Below are positions 18,630 to 26,756 of a DNA stretch of 64,000 bases, one piece after another (within the stretch, counting starts at the first letter, position 1; every line of letters starts with the position of its first letter). Origin of the DNA: Mucilaginibacter xinganensis (lineage in GTDB: Bacteria; Bacteroidota; Bacteroidia; Sphingobacteriales; Sphingobacteriaceae); assembly GCF_002257585.1 (NCBI RefSeq), contig NZ_CP022743.1, positions 4,464,001-4,528,000 on the forward strand, written 5' to 3'. Below the pieces are notes generated by a model that did not search any database, was not told the DNA's origin, and was given only the letters and a program-made list of their open reading frames with translations. Made by a program: the position numbers and the translations under genes.

Positions 18630-19127
18630 TTATTGATTTAAGGGAGCTTCTACTAATTTGTCTTTACCGTAAATAAAATCTTTCCTTAAATAATCAGCCG
18701 GCACAATATCGCCATCTAAATATATGGCTTCCTTAGGGCAGGCTTCTTCACAAAGGCCACAAAAAATGCAACGCAGCATATTTATTTCATAAACGGCAGC
18801 ATATTTTTCTTCGCGATATAAGTGCTCCTCACCTTTCTGGCGTTCAGCAGCAATCATGGTGATCGCTTCCGCAGGGCATGATAACGCGCAAAGGCCACAT
18901 GCGGTGCAGCGTTCTTTACCGTTTTCGTCGCGTTTAAGCGAGTGCATCCCGCGGAAATTTTCAGAAAACTCCCGTTTTTCTTCAGGATAGCTAATTGTTA
19001 CGGGCTTTCTGAAAAAGTGTTTCATGGTAATTGCAAGGCCCTGTGCAATGGCAGGCAGGTAGGCACGCTCCAAAAAATTGAGCGGCTTTGATTCAATTAC
19101 TTTACGTCTATTACTTAACGATTCCAT
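18630..19127 (-). CDS. nuoI: NADH-quinone oxidoreductase subunit I (two 4Fe-4S ferredoxin)
   Basis: NuoI carries clusters N6a and N6b and passes electrons toward NuoB. Both binding motifs are intact: CTACGLCALSCP and CIFCGLCEEACP. I use the ATG at 19127 (MESLSNRRKVIE), which begins ten bases after the nuoH stop and is preceded by AAAGGG. An upstream in-frame start at 19172 would overlap nuoH by 35 bases and has no support. This gives 165 residues. The amphipathic N-terminal helix (NFLERAYLPAIAQGLAITM) fits membrane-arm contact. Confidence 0.94.
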   Translation of the reverse strand: MESLSNRRKVIESKPLNFLERAYLPAIAQGLAITMKHFFRKPVTISYPEEKREFSENFRGMHSLKRDENGKERCTACGLCALSCPAEAITMIAAERQKGEEHLYREEKYAAVYEINMLRCIFCGLCEEACPKEAIYLDGDIVPADYLRKDFIYGKDKLVEAPLNQ

Positions 19128-19137
19128 CGGTATCCCT

Positions 19138-20169
19138 TTATTTGATAAATGTAATCCAAACTCCTGTAACAATTATATTGGCTATAGCCAGTGGTATCAA
19201 AATCTTCCAGCCGAGGTCCATCAACTGATCATAACGGAAACGCGGAATAGTCCAGCGCACCCACATAAAGAAGAAGATAAATAAAAACACCTTGGCAAAC
19301 ATTACCACTACCCCTAGCAACGGAGCGATGGTTGGCCCTGTGTGTGCAAGCACCCAATCCATACCCGGGTAGTTATAACCACCCCAATACAGGGTAGCCA
19401 TCACTGCCGACGAAATAAACATGTTGATGTACTCCGCAAAAAGGTAAAAACCCAATTTCATAGAAGAGTACTCGGTATGATACCCTCCCACCAGTTCCGT
19501 TTCGCACTCAGGCAAATCAAAAGGCGTACGGTTAGTTTCGGCAAAGGCGCATATGATGAATAACAGGAAGCCTACCGGCTGGTAGAGCACATTCCAGTGC
19601 CACCCGTGCTGCTGTTCTGCAATTTCTTTCAGGCTTAACGTGCCGGTTACCATCAATAAAGCGATGATAGAAAGGCCCATTGAAATTTCATAACTGATAT
19701 TCTGTGATGCTGCGCGGATAGCGCCCAACAGTGAATATTTGTTGTTTGATGCCCAGCCGCCTATCATTACGCCATACACACCTAAGGACACTACGCCAAA
19801 AATATAAAGTATCCCCACATTAATATCAGTAACCTGCAATGGCACAACGTGCGTACCGATAATAATGGTTTGACCCCAAGGGATAACTGCCGAGCCTATA
19901 CAGGCGGTAAGAATAGCCAGCGATGGCCCCGCTATGAATAAGAAAGGACTGGCATTGGTTGGGATAATCTCTTCTTTTAAAAACATTTTGCCACCATCTG
20001 CAAGTGGTTGTAAAATACCCCACGGCCCGGCGCGGTTAGGGCCTATCCTGTCCTGGAAAAAAGCCGCAATTTTGCGTTCAGCATAGGTGGAATACATGGC
20101 AATAACCAGGCTGATCAAAAATATAATTATTATCAGTGCAAATTTAATTGCTATGTCTGCTAGTCCCAT
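19138..20169 (-). CDS. nuoH: NADH-quinone oxidoreductase subunit H
   Basis: NuoH forms much of the quinone chamber at the junction of the two arms of complex I. The 343-residue protein has about eight helices and signature stretches: ERKIAAFFQDRIGPNRAGPWG, split here as ERKIAAFFQ and RIGPNRAGPWG, then FAETNRTPFDLPECETELVGG and FLFIFFFMWVRWTIPRFRYD. The start overlaps the nuoG stop by one base. Confidence 0.96.
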   Translation of the reverse strand: MGLADIAIKFALIIIIFLISLVIAMYSTYAERKIAAFFQDRIGPNRAGPWGILQPLADGGKMFLKEEIIPTNASPFLFIAGPSLAILTACIGSAVIPWGQTIIIGTHVVPLQVTDINVGILYIFGVVSLGVYGVMIGGWASNNKYSLLGAIRAASQNISYEISMGLSIIALLMVTGTLSLKEIAEQQHGWHWNVLYQPVGFLLFIICAFAETNRTPFDLPECETELVGGYHTEYSSMKLGFYLFAEYINMFISSAVMATLYWGGYNYPGMDWVLAHTGPTIAPLLGVVVMFAKVFLFIFFFMWVRWTIPRFRYDQLMDLGWKILIPLAIANIIVTGVWITFIK

Positions 20170-21170
20170 TATAAGCGTGTATCTCGTTCAAATTGTTCTT
20201 TATTGGCTTCCATTAGTACCGGGTTGGTTTTAACCACGGGCAATGGCTTAAATTCGTAATGATTGGAGCTGATTACTGAATGATGCGAAATTTTACGCGG
20301 CCCTTCAATTACCCAATCAGAAGTTTGTTTTTTATCAAAACGGCAGGTATTACATATAAATTCCTCTACCTCGCCATATTTGTCCTTACGTGCCGTAACA
20401 CGTAACACTTCCTCGCCTTTGTACCATAGCGTTACCTTGCCATTACATTTTTCGTGGTCGCAATCACGGTGTGCATCAACAGGCTTGGTAAACCAAACGC
20501 GATTTTTAAAACGGAAAGTTTTATCAGTTAATGCCCCTACCGGGCATACATCAATTACATTCCCTGAAAAATCATTATCAACAGCAGCGGTTATGTATGT
20601 GGATATCTCTGAGTGATCTCCCCTGTTCAGGATGCCATGAATGCGATGATCTGTGATCTGATCTGCTGTAAAAACACAGCGATAACACAGGATACAGCGG
20701 GTCATGTGCAGCTGGATCTTATCGCCAATATCTATTTTTTCGAATGTACGGCGGTCAAATTCATAACGGGTTTTGGCTGCGCCGTGCTCATAGCCAAGAT
20801 TTTGCAGATCGCATTCGCCAGCCTGGTCGCAAACAGGGCAATCAAGCGGGTGGTTAAGTAACAGGATCTCTACAATACCTTTACGTGCCTCAATAACTTC
20901 GGGCGAGGTTATATTTTGCACCTCCATGCCATCCATTACTGTAGTACGGCATGATGCTACCAGCTTTGGCATAGGGCGCGGATCTTTTTCAGACCCTTTG
21001 CTTACCTTAACCAAACAAGTACGGCATTTACCGCCACTACCTTCCAGTTTTGAATAATAGCACATAGCAGGCGGAACAATATCGCCCCCTATCTGCCTTG
21101 CGGCATTCAGGATAGTTGTTCCCGGTTCTACTTCAACGGGGATTCCGTCTATGGTTACTTTAACTGACAT
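20169..21170 (-). CDS. nuoG: NADH-quinone oxidoreductase subunit G, short form without the molybdopterin-like domain
   Basis: NuoG carries several Fe-S clusters of the electron wire. This 333-residue protein has the N-terminal 2Fe-2S domain (CYYSKLEGSGGKCRTC, then a further CRT), the His-Cys3 4Fe-4S motif (HPLDCPVCDQAGECDLQ), the ferredoxin-like CILCYRC...CPVGAL, and a fourth Cys group (CDHEKCNG...CNTC). The chain then stops, whereas typical NuoG proteins continue with a large molybdopterin-oxidoreductase-like domain to 680-900 residues. I recall short NuoG as normal for Bacteroidota, so this is probably not a truncation; no remnant of the missing domain lies downstream, where nuoH starts at once. 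Confidence 0.92.
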   Translation of the reverse strand: MSVKVTIDGIPVEVEPGTTILNAARQIGGDIVPPAMCYYSKLEGSGGKCRTCLVKVSKGSEKDPRPMPKLVASCRTTVMDGMEVQNITSPEVIEARKGIVEILLLNHPLDCPVCDQAGECDLQNLGYEHGAAKTRYEFDRRTFEKIDIGDKIQLHMTRCILCYRCVFTADQITDHRIHGILNRGDHSEISTYITAAVDNDFSGNVIDVCPVGALTDKTFRFKNRVWFTKPVDAHRDCDHEKCNGKVTLWYKGEEVLRVTARKDKYGEVEEFICNTCRFDKKQTSDWVIEGPRKISHHSVISSNHYEFKPLPVVKTNPVLMEANKEQFERDTRL

Positions 21171-21275
21171 TCTATATTAGTCAAATATTATCTAATTCTC
21201 TTTTCAATCTTTAACTACAGAAATTTATCTGTTCAGTTTTTGACTGCTTTCTTTCCCTCAACAGCAAACAGGAGT

Positions 21276-22640
21276 TTAAGCTACTGTCTCTTCCTTCTTC
21301 GGTAACGGATCAGCGTAATGTGCCAGTCCAAAATTTCTGGTTACCGCTTCAGCACCATTGGTAACATGCCATTCAAACTCGTCCCTAAAATGGCGGATCG
21401 CACTGGCAACCGGCCATGCAGCCGCGTCACCAAGCGGGCAAATTGTATTACCCTCAATTTTTTTAGATACATCAACCAGCAGGTCCATGTCGCTCATTTT
21501 ACCATGGCCATGTTCCAGGCGGTGCAATACTTTTTCCATCCAACCGGTACCCTCACGGCAAGGAGAACATTGTCCACAGCTTTCGTGGTGATAAAAACGG
21601 GTAAAATTCCAGGTATTACGCACGATGCACTGGTCCTCATCATAAGCGATGAATCCGCCAGAGCCTAACATGGTTCCGCTAACAAAACCACCGTCAGATA
21701 ATGATTCATAGCTCATCAGGCGCGGCTCGTTATTAATAGTTTTAAGGAAAAGGTTAGCCGGAAGAATAGGGACTGATGAACCGCCAGCCACTACAGCCTT
21801 TAATCTTTTGCCGTTGGCAATACCACCGCAAAACTCGTCAGAATATAAAAACTCTTCAACAGGCAAACCAAGGTCAATTTCATAAACACCGGGGTTTTTC
21901 ACATTACCACCAGCAGAGATAAGCTTGGTGCCGGTACTGCGACCGAGCCCTATTTTTGCATACTCTTCGCCACCTTCATTAATAATGGGCACTACAGCAG
22001 CGATTGATTCAACGTTATTTACAACCGTCGGGCAGCCATACAAACCAGCGATGGCCGGGAATGGAGGTTTAATGCGGGGGTTACCGCGTTTACCTTCCAA
22101 TGATTCAAGCAGGGCTGTTTCTTCACCGCAGATATAAGCACCACCACCTGGTTGCACGTAAAGCTCCAGGTCGTATCCTGTGCCTAAAATATTTTTTCCT
22201 AAAAAGCCTGCGTTTTTTGCTTCTGCAATAGCACGTTCCAGAATCCTGATCTGCGGCATCATTTCGCCCCGAACATAGATGTATGAAGTTTTAGCGCCTA
22301 AAGCAAAGCTTGCAACAATCATCCCCTCTATTAATAAGTGAGGGATGTTAGTCATCAGGTAACGGTCTTTAAATGTTCCGGGTTCCGATTCGTCAGCGTT
22401 GCAAACAAGGTAGCGGGCAACACCTTCGGGTTTTGCAAGAAAACTCCACTTCATCCCGGTAGGAAAACCTGCGCCACCACGGCCGCGCAAGCCCGATTTC
22501 TTAACTTCTTCAACAATCTCGTCTGGCGACATGGTTTTCAAAGCCTTTTCAACCGAAGCATAACCACCTTTTGAACGGTAAACATCAAAAGTATTGATGC
22601 CCGGTACATTTATATGTGTTAAGAGTAATTTACGTGCCAT
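21276..22640 (-). CDS. nuoF: NADH-quinone oxidoreductase subunit F (NADH- and FMN-binding)
   Basis: NuoF oxidises NADH with FMN and passes electrons to cluster N3. In this 454-residue chain the NADH/FMN-binding parts are seen: [30 protein letters not shown] and [20 protein letters not shown]. The C-terminal 4Fe-4S site is [13 protein letters not shown] with a later Cys in [13 protein letters not shown]. It starts seven bases after the small 60-aa membrane gene. Confidence 0.96.
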   Translation of the reverse strand: MARKLLLTHINVPGINTFDVYRSKGGYASVEKALKTMSPDEIVEEVKKSGLRGRGGAGFPTGMKWSFLAKPEGVARYLVCNADESEPGTFKDRYLMTNIPHLLIEGMIVASFALGAKTSYIYVRGEMMPQIRILERAIAEAKNAGFLGKNILGTGYDLELYVQPGGGAYICGEETALLESLEGKRGNPRIKPPFPAIAGLYGCPTVVNNVESIAAVVPIINEGGEEYAKIGLGRSTGTKLISAGGNVKNPGVYEIDLGLPVEEFLYSDEFCGGIANGKRLKAVVAGGSSVPILPANLFLKTINNEPRLMSYESLSDGGFVSGTMLGSGGFIAYDEDQCIVRNTWNFTRFYHHESCGQCSPCREGTGWMEKVLHRLEHGHGKMSDMDLLVDVSKKIEGNTICPLGDAAAWPVASAIRHFRDEFEWHVTNGAEAVTRNFGLAHYADPLPKKEETVA

Positions 22641-22646
22641 TGCTGC

Positions 22647-22829
22647 TTAATATATCTTTTTGGTCAGCTTATAATAGTTAATGTGTCTAATAATGCAGCT
22701 TGCAAAAGCTACAACCACCAGGAGATTTAAAAACACCGGATTTTTATTGAAACCATCGTTACTGTAGCTTATTGTTGTAACAGTGATGGCAAACAATGAA
22801 TCTGATATGATTAAAGATTTCCCGTGCAT
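22647..22829 (-). CDS. Small membrane protein (60 aa) inside the nuo operon
   Basis: This 60-residue ORF lies exactly between nuoE and nuoF: its ATG is one base after the nuoE stop and its own stop is six bases before the nuoF ATG. Such spacing is hard to explain by chance and supports translation. The protein has two hydrophobic segments (SLFAITVTTISYS and NPVFLNLLVVVAFASCII) and a basic tail (YYKLTKKIY). I recognise no family. An accessory or assembly role for complex I is only inferred from its place. Confidence 0.6.
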   Translation of the reverse strand: MHGKSLIISDSLFAITVTTISYSNDGFNKNPVFLNLLVVVAFASCIIRHINYYKLTKKIY

Positions 22830-22830
22830 T

Positions 22831-23355
22831 TTAATTATTGCCTTTTACTTTTAAATCTGCAATCAACTTGTCAACCGACTCGTTGGTTAGGTTCTCATAA
22901 AAAGTATATTCAGGGCCTATCTGTAAAACAGGACCGTAACCGCATGCAGCAAGGCATTCAACACCACGCCAGCTAAACAGGCCGTCGGCAGTAACTTCAC
23001 CTTCCTTAACACCCAGCTTTTGCTCAATGTAATCCATTATTTTACCCGCGCCAACAATTTCGCACGGGCCTGTACGGCAAACCTCCAGTACATATTTGCC
23101 CAAGGGGCGCATAAAGTACATGCTGTAAAATGTGGCCACCTCATACACTTCGATATCCTGTATCTTCAGGTAATCAGCTACTTTATCCATTGCTTTGGAA
23201 CTTAACCAGCCAAACTCCGCCTGCACTAAATGTAAAATAGGCAGCAAGGCAGACTTTTGTTTTCCCGCGGGATAACGGCTCACTATATCATCAAACTTAG
23301 CTATAAGCTCCGGCGAAAATTCAACCGTCGTTTGTGTTTCTTCAACTCTAAGCAT
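22831..23355 (-). CDS. nuoE: NADH-quinone oxidoreductase subunit E (2Fe-2S, thioredoxin-like)
   Basis: NuoE carries cluster N1a next to the FMN of NuoF. The four ligands are present in the form CRTGPC (C-x4-C) and CLAACG (C-x3-C), within a thioredoxin-like fold. The 174-residue length is normal; the N-terminal helical part has the typical KQSALLPILHLVQAEFGWLS. The start overlaps the nuoD stop by eight bases. Confidence 0.96.
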   Translation of the reverse strand: MLRVEETQTTVEFSPELIAKFDDIVSRYPAGKQKSALLPILHLVQAEFGWLSSKAMDKVADYLKIQDIEVYEVATFYSMYFMRPLGKYVLEVCRTGPCEIVGAGKIMDYIEQKLGVKEGEVTADGLFSWRGVECLAACGYGPVLQIGPEYTFYENLTNESVDKLIADLKVKGNN

Positions 23356-24559
23356 CTAACTCTCCGGCTATAACGTTTAAACTACTCATGTTAATAATCG
23401 CATCAGATAATAACATACCCCGGCTCATCGGCGCATACATCTGGTAATTGATAAAACTTGGCCGGCGGAAATGCAGGCGGTAAGGCGATCGTCCGCCATC
23501 ATTTACCAGGTAAAAGCCTAATTCGCCGTTTGCACCCTCAACAGAATGATATACCTCGGTTGTTGGGGTAGGAACCTCGCCCATCACTATTTTAAAGTGA
23601 TAGATCAAAGCTTCCATGTTATTATAAACTTCCTCTTTCGGAGGCAGATAAAATTCAGGAACATCGGCATGGAAAATATCTGCTGGTTCTTTTTCCAGTT
23701 TCACCAAAGCCTGTTCAATTATGCGCAGGCTTTGCCACATTTCTTCGTTACGAACCAAAAAGCGGTTGTAAACGTCGCCGTTGGTGCCAACAGGTACTTC
23801 AAAATCAAACTCTTCGTATGATGAGTATGGGTTCATCGCCCTTACATCGTAATCAACCCCTGCAGCACGCAGTAAAGGGCCGGTCCAGCTGTAGCTTAAC
23901 GCCTCTTCGGCAGTAACAGCTGCAACATCTTTTGTACGGTCAACAAATATGCGGTTACGGTTAAATAATGATTCAAATTCTTTCAGGGTAACCGGGAAAT
24001 CTTTTAAAAATTTACGCAGTTTGCCAAAAGCTATGGCATTAAAGTTACGTTCAAAGCCACCTATGCGGCCAATATTTGTGGTAAGGCGCGAACCGCAAAC
24101 CTCTTCATAAATTTCATAGATCGCCTCCCGGTGTTCCATCATATAAAGAAAACCGGTGAATGCACCTGTATCAACACCAAGTACACCATTGCAGATGATG
24201 TGGTCGCTGATGCGGGCAAGTTCCATTACTATTACCCGAAGGTAATCCACACGTTTAGGGGTTTCAATACCTAAAAGCTTTTCTACCGTCATGTGCCAGC
24301 CCATATTGTTAATAGGCGATGAGCAGTAATTCAGCCTGTCTGTGAGCGGGGTTATCTGGTAAAACGGCCTGTGTTCGGCAATTTTCTCGAAGGCGCGATG
24401 TATGTAGCCTATAGTTGAAACTCCGCTTACAATTCTTTCGCCGTCAAGCTGCAGCACATTCTGGAACACACCATGTGTTGCCGGGTGTGTTGGCCCCAAG
24501 TTAAGGGTCGACAGCTCATTTTGCGGATCGTTATCTGTATATACCGGATGGTTCTGCAT
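23348..24559 (-). CDS. nuoD: NADH-quinone oxidoreductase subunit D
   Basis: NuoD is the 49-kDa-type subunit that forms the quinone-binding site with NuoB. The 403 residues include LGPTHPATHGVFQNVL with the site histidines, and IGYIHRAFEKIAEHR, DRLNYCSSPINNMGW and GVDYDVRAMNPYSSYEEF further along. The C terminus ends in the usual short Asp-containing form (INMSSLNVIAGELDA). It is separate from nuoC, not fused as in E. coli. Confidence 0.96.
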   Translation of the reverse strand: MQNHPVYTDNDPQNELSTLNLGPTHPATHGVFQNVLQLDGERIVSGVSTIGYIHRAFEKIAEHRPFYQITPLTDRLNYCSSPINNMGWHMTVEKLLGIETPKRVDYLRVIVMELARISDHIICNGVLGVDTGAFTGFLYMMEHREAIYEIYEEVCGSRLTTNIGRIGGFERNFNAIAFGKLRKFLKDFPVTLKEFESLFNRNRIFVDRTKDVAAVTAEEALSYSWTGPLLRAAGVDYDVRAMNPYSSYEEFDFEVPVGTNGDVYNRFLVRNEEMWQSLRIIEQALVKLEKEPADIFHADVPEFYLPPKEEVYNNMEALIYHFKIVMGEVPTPTTEVYHSVEGANGELGFYLVNDGGRSPYRLHFRRPSFINYQMYAPMSRGMLLSDAIINMSSLNVIAGELDA

Positions 24560-24564
24560 CTCTG

Positions 24565-25068
24565 TTATCTTCCAAAAAAGTAATCTTTCTTATCAACGCG
24601 GTTGGGGTCTTCCAGCGGGAATTCTTTTCGCATCGGGAAAGCCGTCATATCGTCAACATTTAATATCCTGCGCAAGTCAGGGTGGCCGTCAAACAGCACA
24701 CCGAAAAAATCATAGGTCTCACGTTCCATCCAGTTAGCGCCATTCCATAAAGTGGTGGCAGTAGGGATGTGCACGTCACCATCAGCCAAAAACACCTTAA
24801 TGCGTACGCGCACATTGTTAACAAGGCTATGCAAATGATAAATAACACCAATTTGCTTTTCCTGTTCAGGGTAATGTATAGCGGTAATATCTGTTAAAAA
24901 TATAAACTGCAGGGTAGGATCATTTTTTAAGAAAGCCAACACATCAATAATCTGCTCTCTGCCGGTTTCAAGGGTTAGTAAACCGAAAGGCTCGCCTATA
25001 ACGGAGACCTGGTCGCTAAACTGATCGCTGATCTTTTTTAAAAGCTCTTCGTTTGAAAATTTACCCAT
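24565..25068 (-). CDS. nuoC: NADH-quinone oxidoreductase subunit C
   Basis: NuoC is the 30-kDa-type structural subunit of the peripheral arm. The 167-residue product has the family signature ERETYDFFGVLFDGHPDLRR (WMERETYDFFGV) and MRKEFPLEDPNR near the end. It starts on the nuoB stop (one-base overlap) and ends five bases before nuoD. Confidence 0.95.
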   Translation of the reverse strand: MGKFSNEELLKKISDQFSDQVSVIGEPFGLLTLETGREQIIDVLAFLKNDPTLQFIFLTDITAIHYPEQEKQIGVIYHLHSLVNNVRVRIKVFLADGDVHIPTATTLWNGANWMERETYDFFGVLFDGHPDLRRILNVDDMTAFPMRKEFPLEDPNRVDKKDYFFGR

Positions 25069-25610
25069 TATTGTATTCCGTATGAAGCTAATAGTTTTTG
25101 GTATTGCGGCTCATTTCTGCGGCGCAGGGTCTCGGTTTTTACCAGTTTTTGAATATTTATAAAGCCATCGATGATAGCTTCAGGGCGCGGCGGGCAGCCT
25201 GGTACATAAACGTCAACCGGGATAATCTCGTCGATACCCTGTAAAACAGAATAAGTATCAAAAATACCTCCGCTTGATGCACAGGCACCTACTGCAATAA
25301 CCCAGCGGGGCTCGGCCATTTGTAAATAAACCTGCCTTAAAACTGGTCCCATTTTTTTTGCTATGGTTCCCATAACCATCAAAAGATCGGCCTGGCGTGG
25401 CGAAAAACTTAAGCGCTCGGCCCCAAATCTTGAAAGATCATAGTGGGAAGCCATAGTGGCCATAAACTCTATACCGCAGCATGAGGTAGCAAATGGCAAC
25501 GGCCATAATGAATTTGCGCGCGCTAAACCTATGGCTTTGTCAAGCGAGGTAGCAAAAAAACCTGCTCCTTCTACGCCTGCGGGGGCATCAACTATTTGAA
25601 TATCACTCAT
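25068..25610 (-). CDS. nuoB: NADH-quinone oxidoreductase subunit B (cluster N2)
   Basis: NuoB binds the terminal 4Fe-4S cluster N2, which reduces quinone. The 180-residue chain has the two adjacent cysteines in [12 protein letters not shown], and further ligands in [18 protein letters not shown] and [15 protein letters not shown]. It is separated from nuoA by an unusual 318-base gap, and a -7 element in this gap could give it its own promoter. Confidence 0.96.
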   Translation of the reverse strand: MSDIQIVDAPAGVEGAGFFATSLDKAIGLARANSLWPLPFATSCCGIEFMATMASHYDLSRFGAERLSFSPRQADLLMVMGTIAKKMGPVLRQVYLQMAEPRWVIAVGACASSGGIFDTYSVLQGIDEIIPVDVYVPGCPPRPEAIIDGFINIQKLVKTETLRRRNEPQYQKLLASYGIQ

Positions 25611-25742
25611 GATCTATTTGATACAAAACCCATCCTTAATGAGTTGAAAAGTCTTTAGCAGATCAGCCGGCTCCAAGCTACTTATGCAACGTTTAAGCCG
25701 ACTTAAGAATTAAAGACACTTACAGTTAAACTATAAACATTA

Positions 25743-25750
25743 CAAATTTA
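25743..25750 (-). promoter_or_regulatory. Candidate -7 promoter element for nuoB onward
   Basis: The minus-strand TAAATTTG matches TAnnTTTG exactly, 133 bases upstream of the nuoB ATG. No TTG lies at the usual 17-23-base spacing upstream, so the call is weak. Confidence 0.3.
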
Positions 25751-25836
25751 CAACAATTTATAATGTAAGAGATACACTATGCAATAAGCGGATTATATTT
25801 AGAATCGTTCTAAACACAACTTGTCAAATCTTCATC

Positions 25837-25865
25837 TAAATCTTTCTAAAGGAGGAGACTTTTGC
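25837..25865. repeat. Dispersed palindromic intergenic repeat, copy 1
   Basis: CTAAATC...AAAGGAGGAGACTTTT resembles, with one gap and several substitutions, the minus strand of 39911-39939. The flanking 25894-25932 (TCTCCTTTGGAGAGAACGGG) is a second palindromic piece of the same composition. Such CTAAATC/GACTTT-ended elements look like the short dispersed repeats of Sphingobacteriaceae intergenic regions. Confidence 0.5.
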
Positions 25866-25928
25866 TTTTGTTGGTCTAACATCTTTACTATTCACAACCG
25901 TCTCCTTTGGAGAGAACGGGTGAGAGGT

Positions 25929-26300
25929 CTAATCCCAGTCTAATGCGCCTTTTTTTATCACATAAAAAAAGCCAAGTAACAGGGTACCCATAAAAATAAA
26001 CATCTCTATCATACCATCTTTGCCGAGCTCTCTGAAGTTAACTGCCCACGGATACATAAAAATAACTTCCACATCAAACAGCACAAAAAGGATGGCCACC
26101 AGGAAGTATTTAATGGAGATTGGGGTACGGGCATTACCAATAACCTCAATACCCGATTCAAACGGCGTAAGCTTGTCTTTGGTAGCCCGCTTAGGGCCAA
26201 TTTTATGGGTTACAAACATAGTGGTAACCACAAAACCTAAAGCTACCAGCATTTGAAAAATGATGGGCAAATAATTAACGGGCAAACTTTGTACTTCCAT
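25929..26300 (-). CDS. nuoA: NADH-quinone oxidoreductase subunit A
   Basis: NuoA is a three-helix membrane subunit at the junction of the complex I arms. I take the ATG at 26300 (MEVQSLPVNYLPIIFQ), giving 123 residues. The upstream in-frame TTG at 26315 would put the promoter -7 element inside the gene. The diagnostic loop FESGIEVIGNARTPISIKYF and FDVEVIFMYPWAV are intact. It is the first gene of the nuo operon, with a gap of 318 bases before nuoB. Confidence 0.95.
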   Translation of the reverse strand: MEVQSLPVNYLPIIFQMLVALGFVVTTMFVTHKIGPKRATKDKLTPFESGIEVIGNARTPISIKYFLVAILFVLFDVEVIFMYPWAVNFRELGKDGMIEMFIFMGTLLLGFFYVIKKGALDWD

Positions 26301-26304
26301 GCTG

Positions 26305-26312
26305 CAAATATA
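26305..26312 (-). promoter_or_regulatory. -7 promoter element of the nuo operon
   Basis: The minus-strand TATATTTG is a perfect TAnnTTTG and ends four bases before the nuoA ATG. The first transcribed base would then be at or next to the start codon, implying a leaderless or nearly leaderless nuoA mRNA. A clear -33 TTG at proper spacing is not seen. Confidence 0.5.
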
Positions 26313-26325
26313 CAAATGGGATTAT

Positions 26326-26343
26326 AATAAAAAAGCCTCCTGA
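26326..26343. repeat. Left copy of an 18-bp direct repeat bounding the peptide island
   Basis: AATAAAAAAGCCTCCTGA differs in one base from 27000-27017. The two copies lie 674 bp apart on either side of the GG-leader peptide gene. The right copy is half of an intact terminator palindrome, and the left is an orphan arm. Confidence 0.5.
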
Positions 26344-26756
26344 CAACCATTAGTTAAATAACCAGTTCAAGTATATTAACCATACGAAAACAAGAGCATT
26401 TTAATGGTTACATAATTAATACAATTTATTATTAAATGCTATTAGCTTAAAATTAATATCTTTATGTAATTAAAGCCTAATCCTATGCACCCATCCTCTA
26501 CTATCAAGACTTTCATCCGGCAAATATTAATAATAAACGATTTTCACCAGTTAGGACAGCCAATTTTTTAAAAAGGCATGTGTAATATTTTAACTGCTTT
26601 TAATAGCTATTTGTCCTTATTCTACCTCCATTTCATATTACAAATAACTGATTGAATAAATAGATACTGGTACTTTCAAAAAAGGAGCATGCACTTTGGT
26701 GATACATGCCACAATACCTGGACGTTACCAGGCAAAAAACAAACAAATTAAAATTT

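Larger units (their letters stand above)
25611..25928. other. 318-base noncoding gap between nuoA and nuoB with a repeat and a promoter element
   Basis: No credible ORF is seen. On the minus strand a TAAATTTG element (25743-25750) matches the -7 consensus and would give nuoB a leader of about 130 bases. The nuoA-proximal part (25836-25932) is a GC-richer block of two short palindromic pieces, described as a repeat. The rest is AT-rich. Confidence 0.6.
26301..26756. other. AT-rich intergenic region between nuoA and the GG-leader peptide gene
   Basis: About 450 bases, strongly AT-rich. It holds the nuoA -7 element and, at 26326-26343, a sequence nearly identical to one arm of the terminator at 27003-27036 but without its partner arm. 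A 28-codon frame (26485-26571) is open but has no supporting feature. A small hairpin (CCTGG/CCAGG, 26717-26732) lies upstream of the peptide gene. No other gene is seen. Confidence 0.5.

Noticed and set aside
20169-21170. NuoG as a truncated or frameshifted gene
   Set aside because: The stop overlaps the nuoH start in normal operon fashion, no remnant of the missing domain follows, and the short form is, as I recall, usual in the phylum.
26485-26571. 28-codon ATG frame upstream of the GG-leader peptide gene
   Set aside because: No family, no clear helix or signal, no convincing promoter or ribosome site, and such short frames are common in AT-rich DNA.
26706-26756. N-terminal extension of the GG-leader peptide by 17 codons
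   Set aside because: The extension lacks leader character, while MENLKKLSRAEMKNVLGG starting at 26757 is a complete double-glycine leader.
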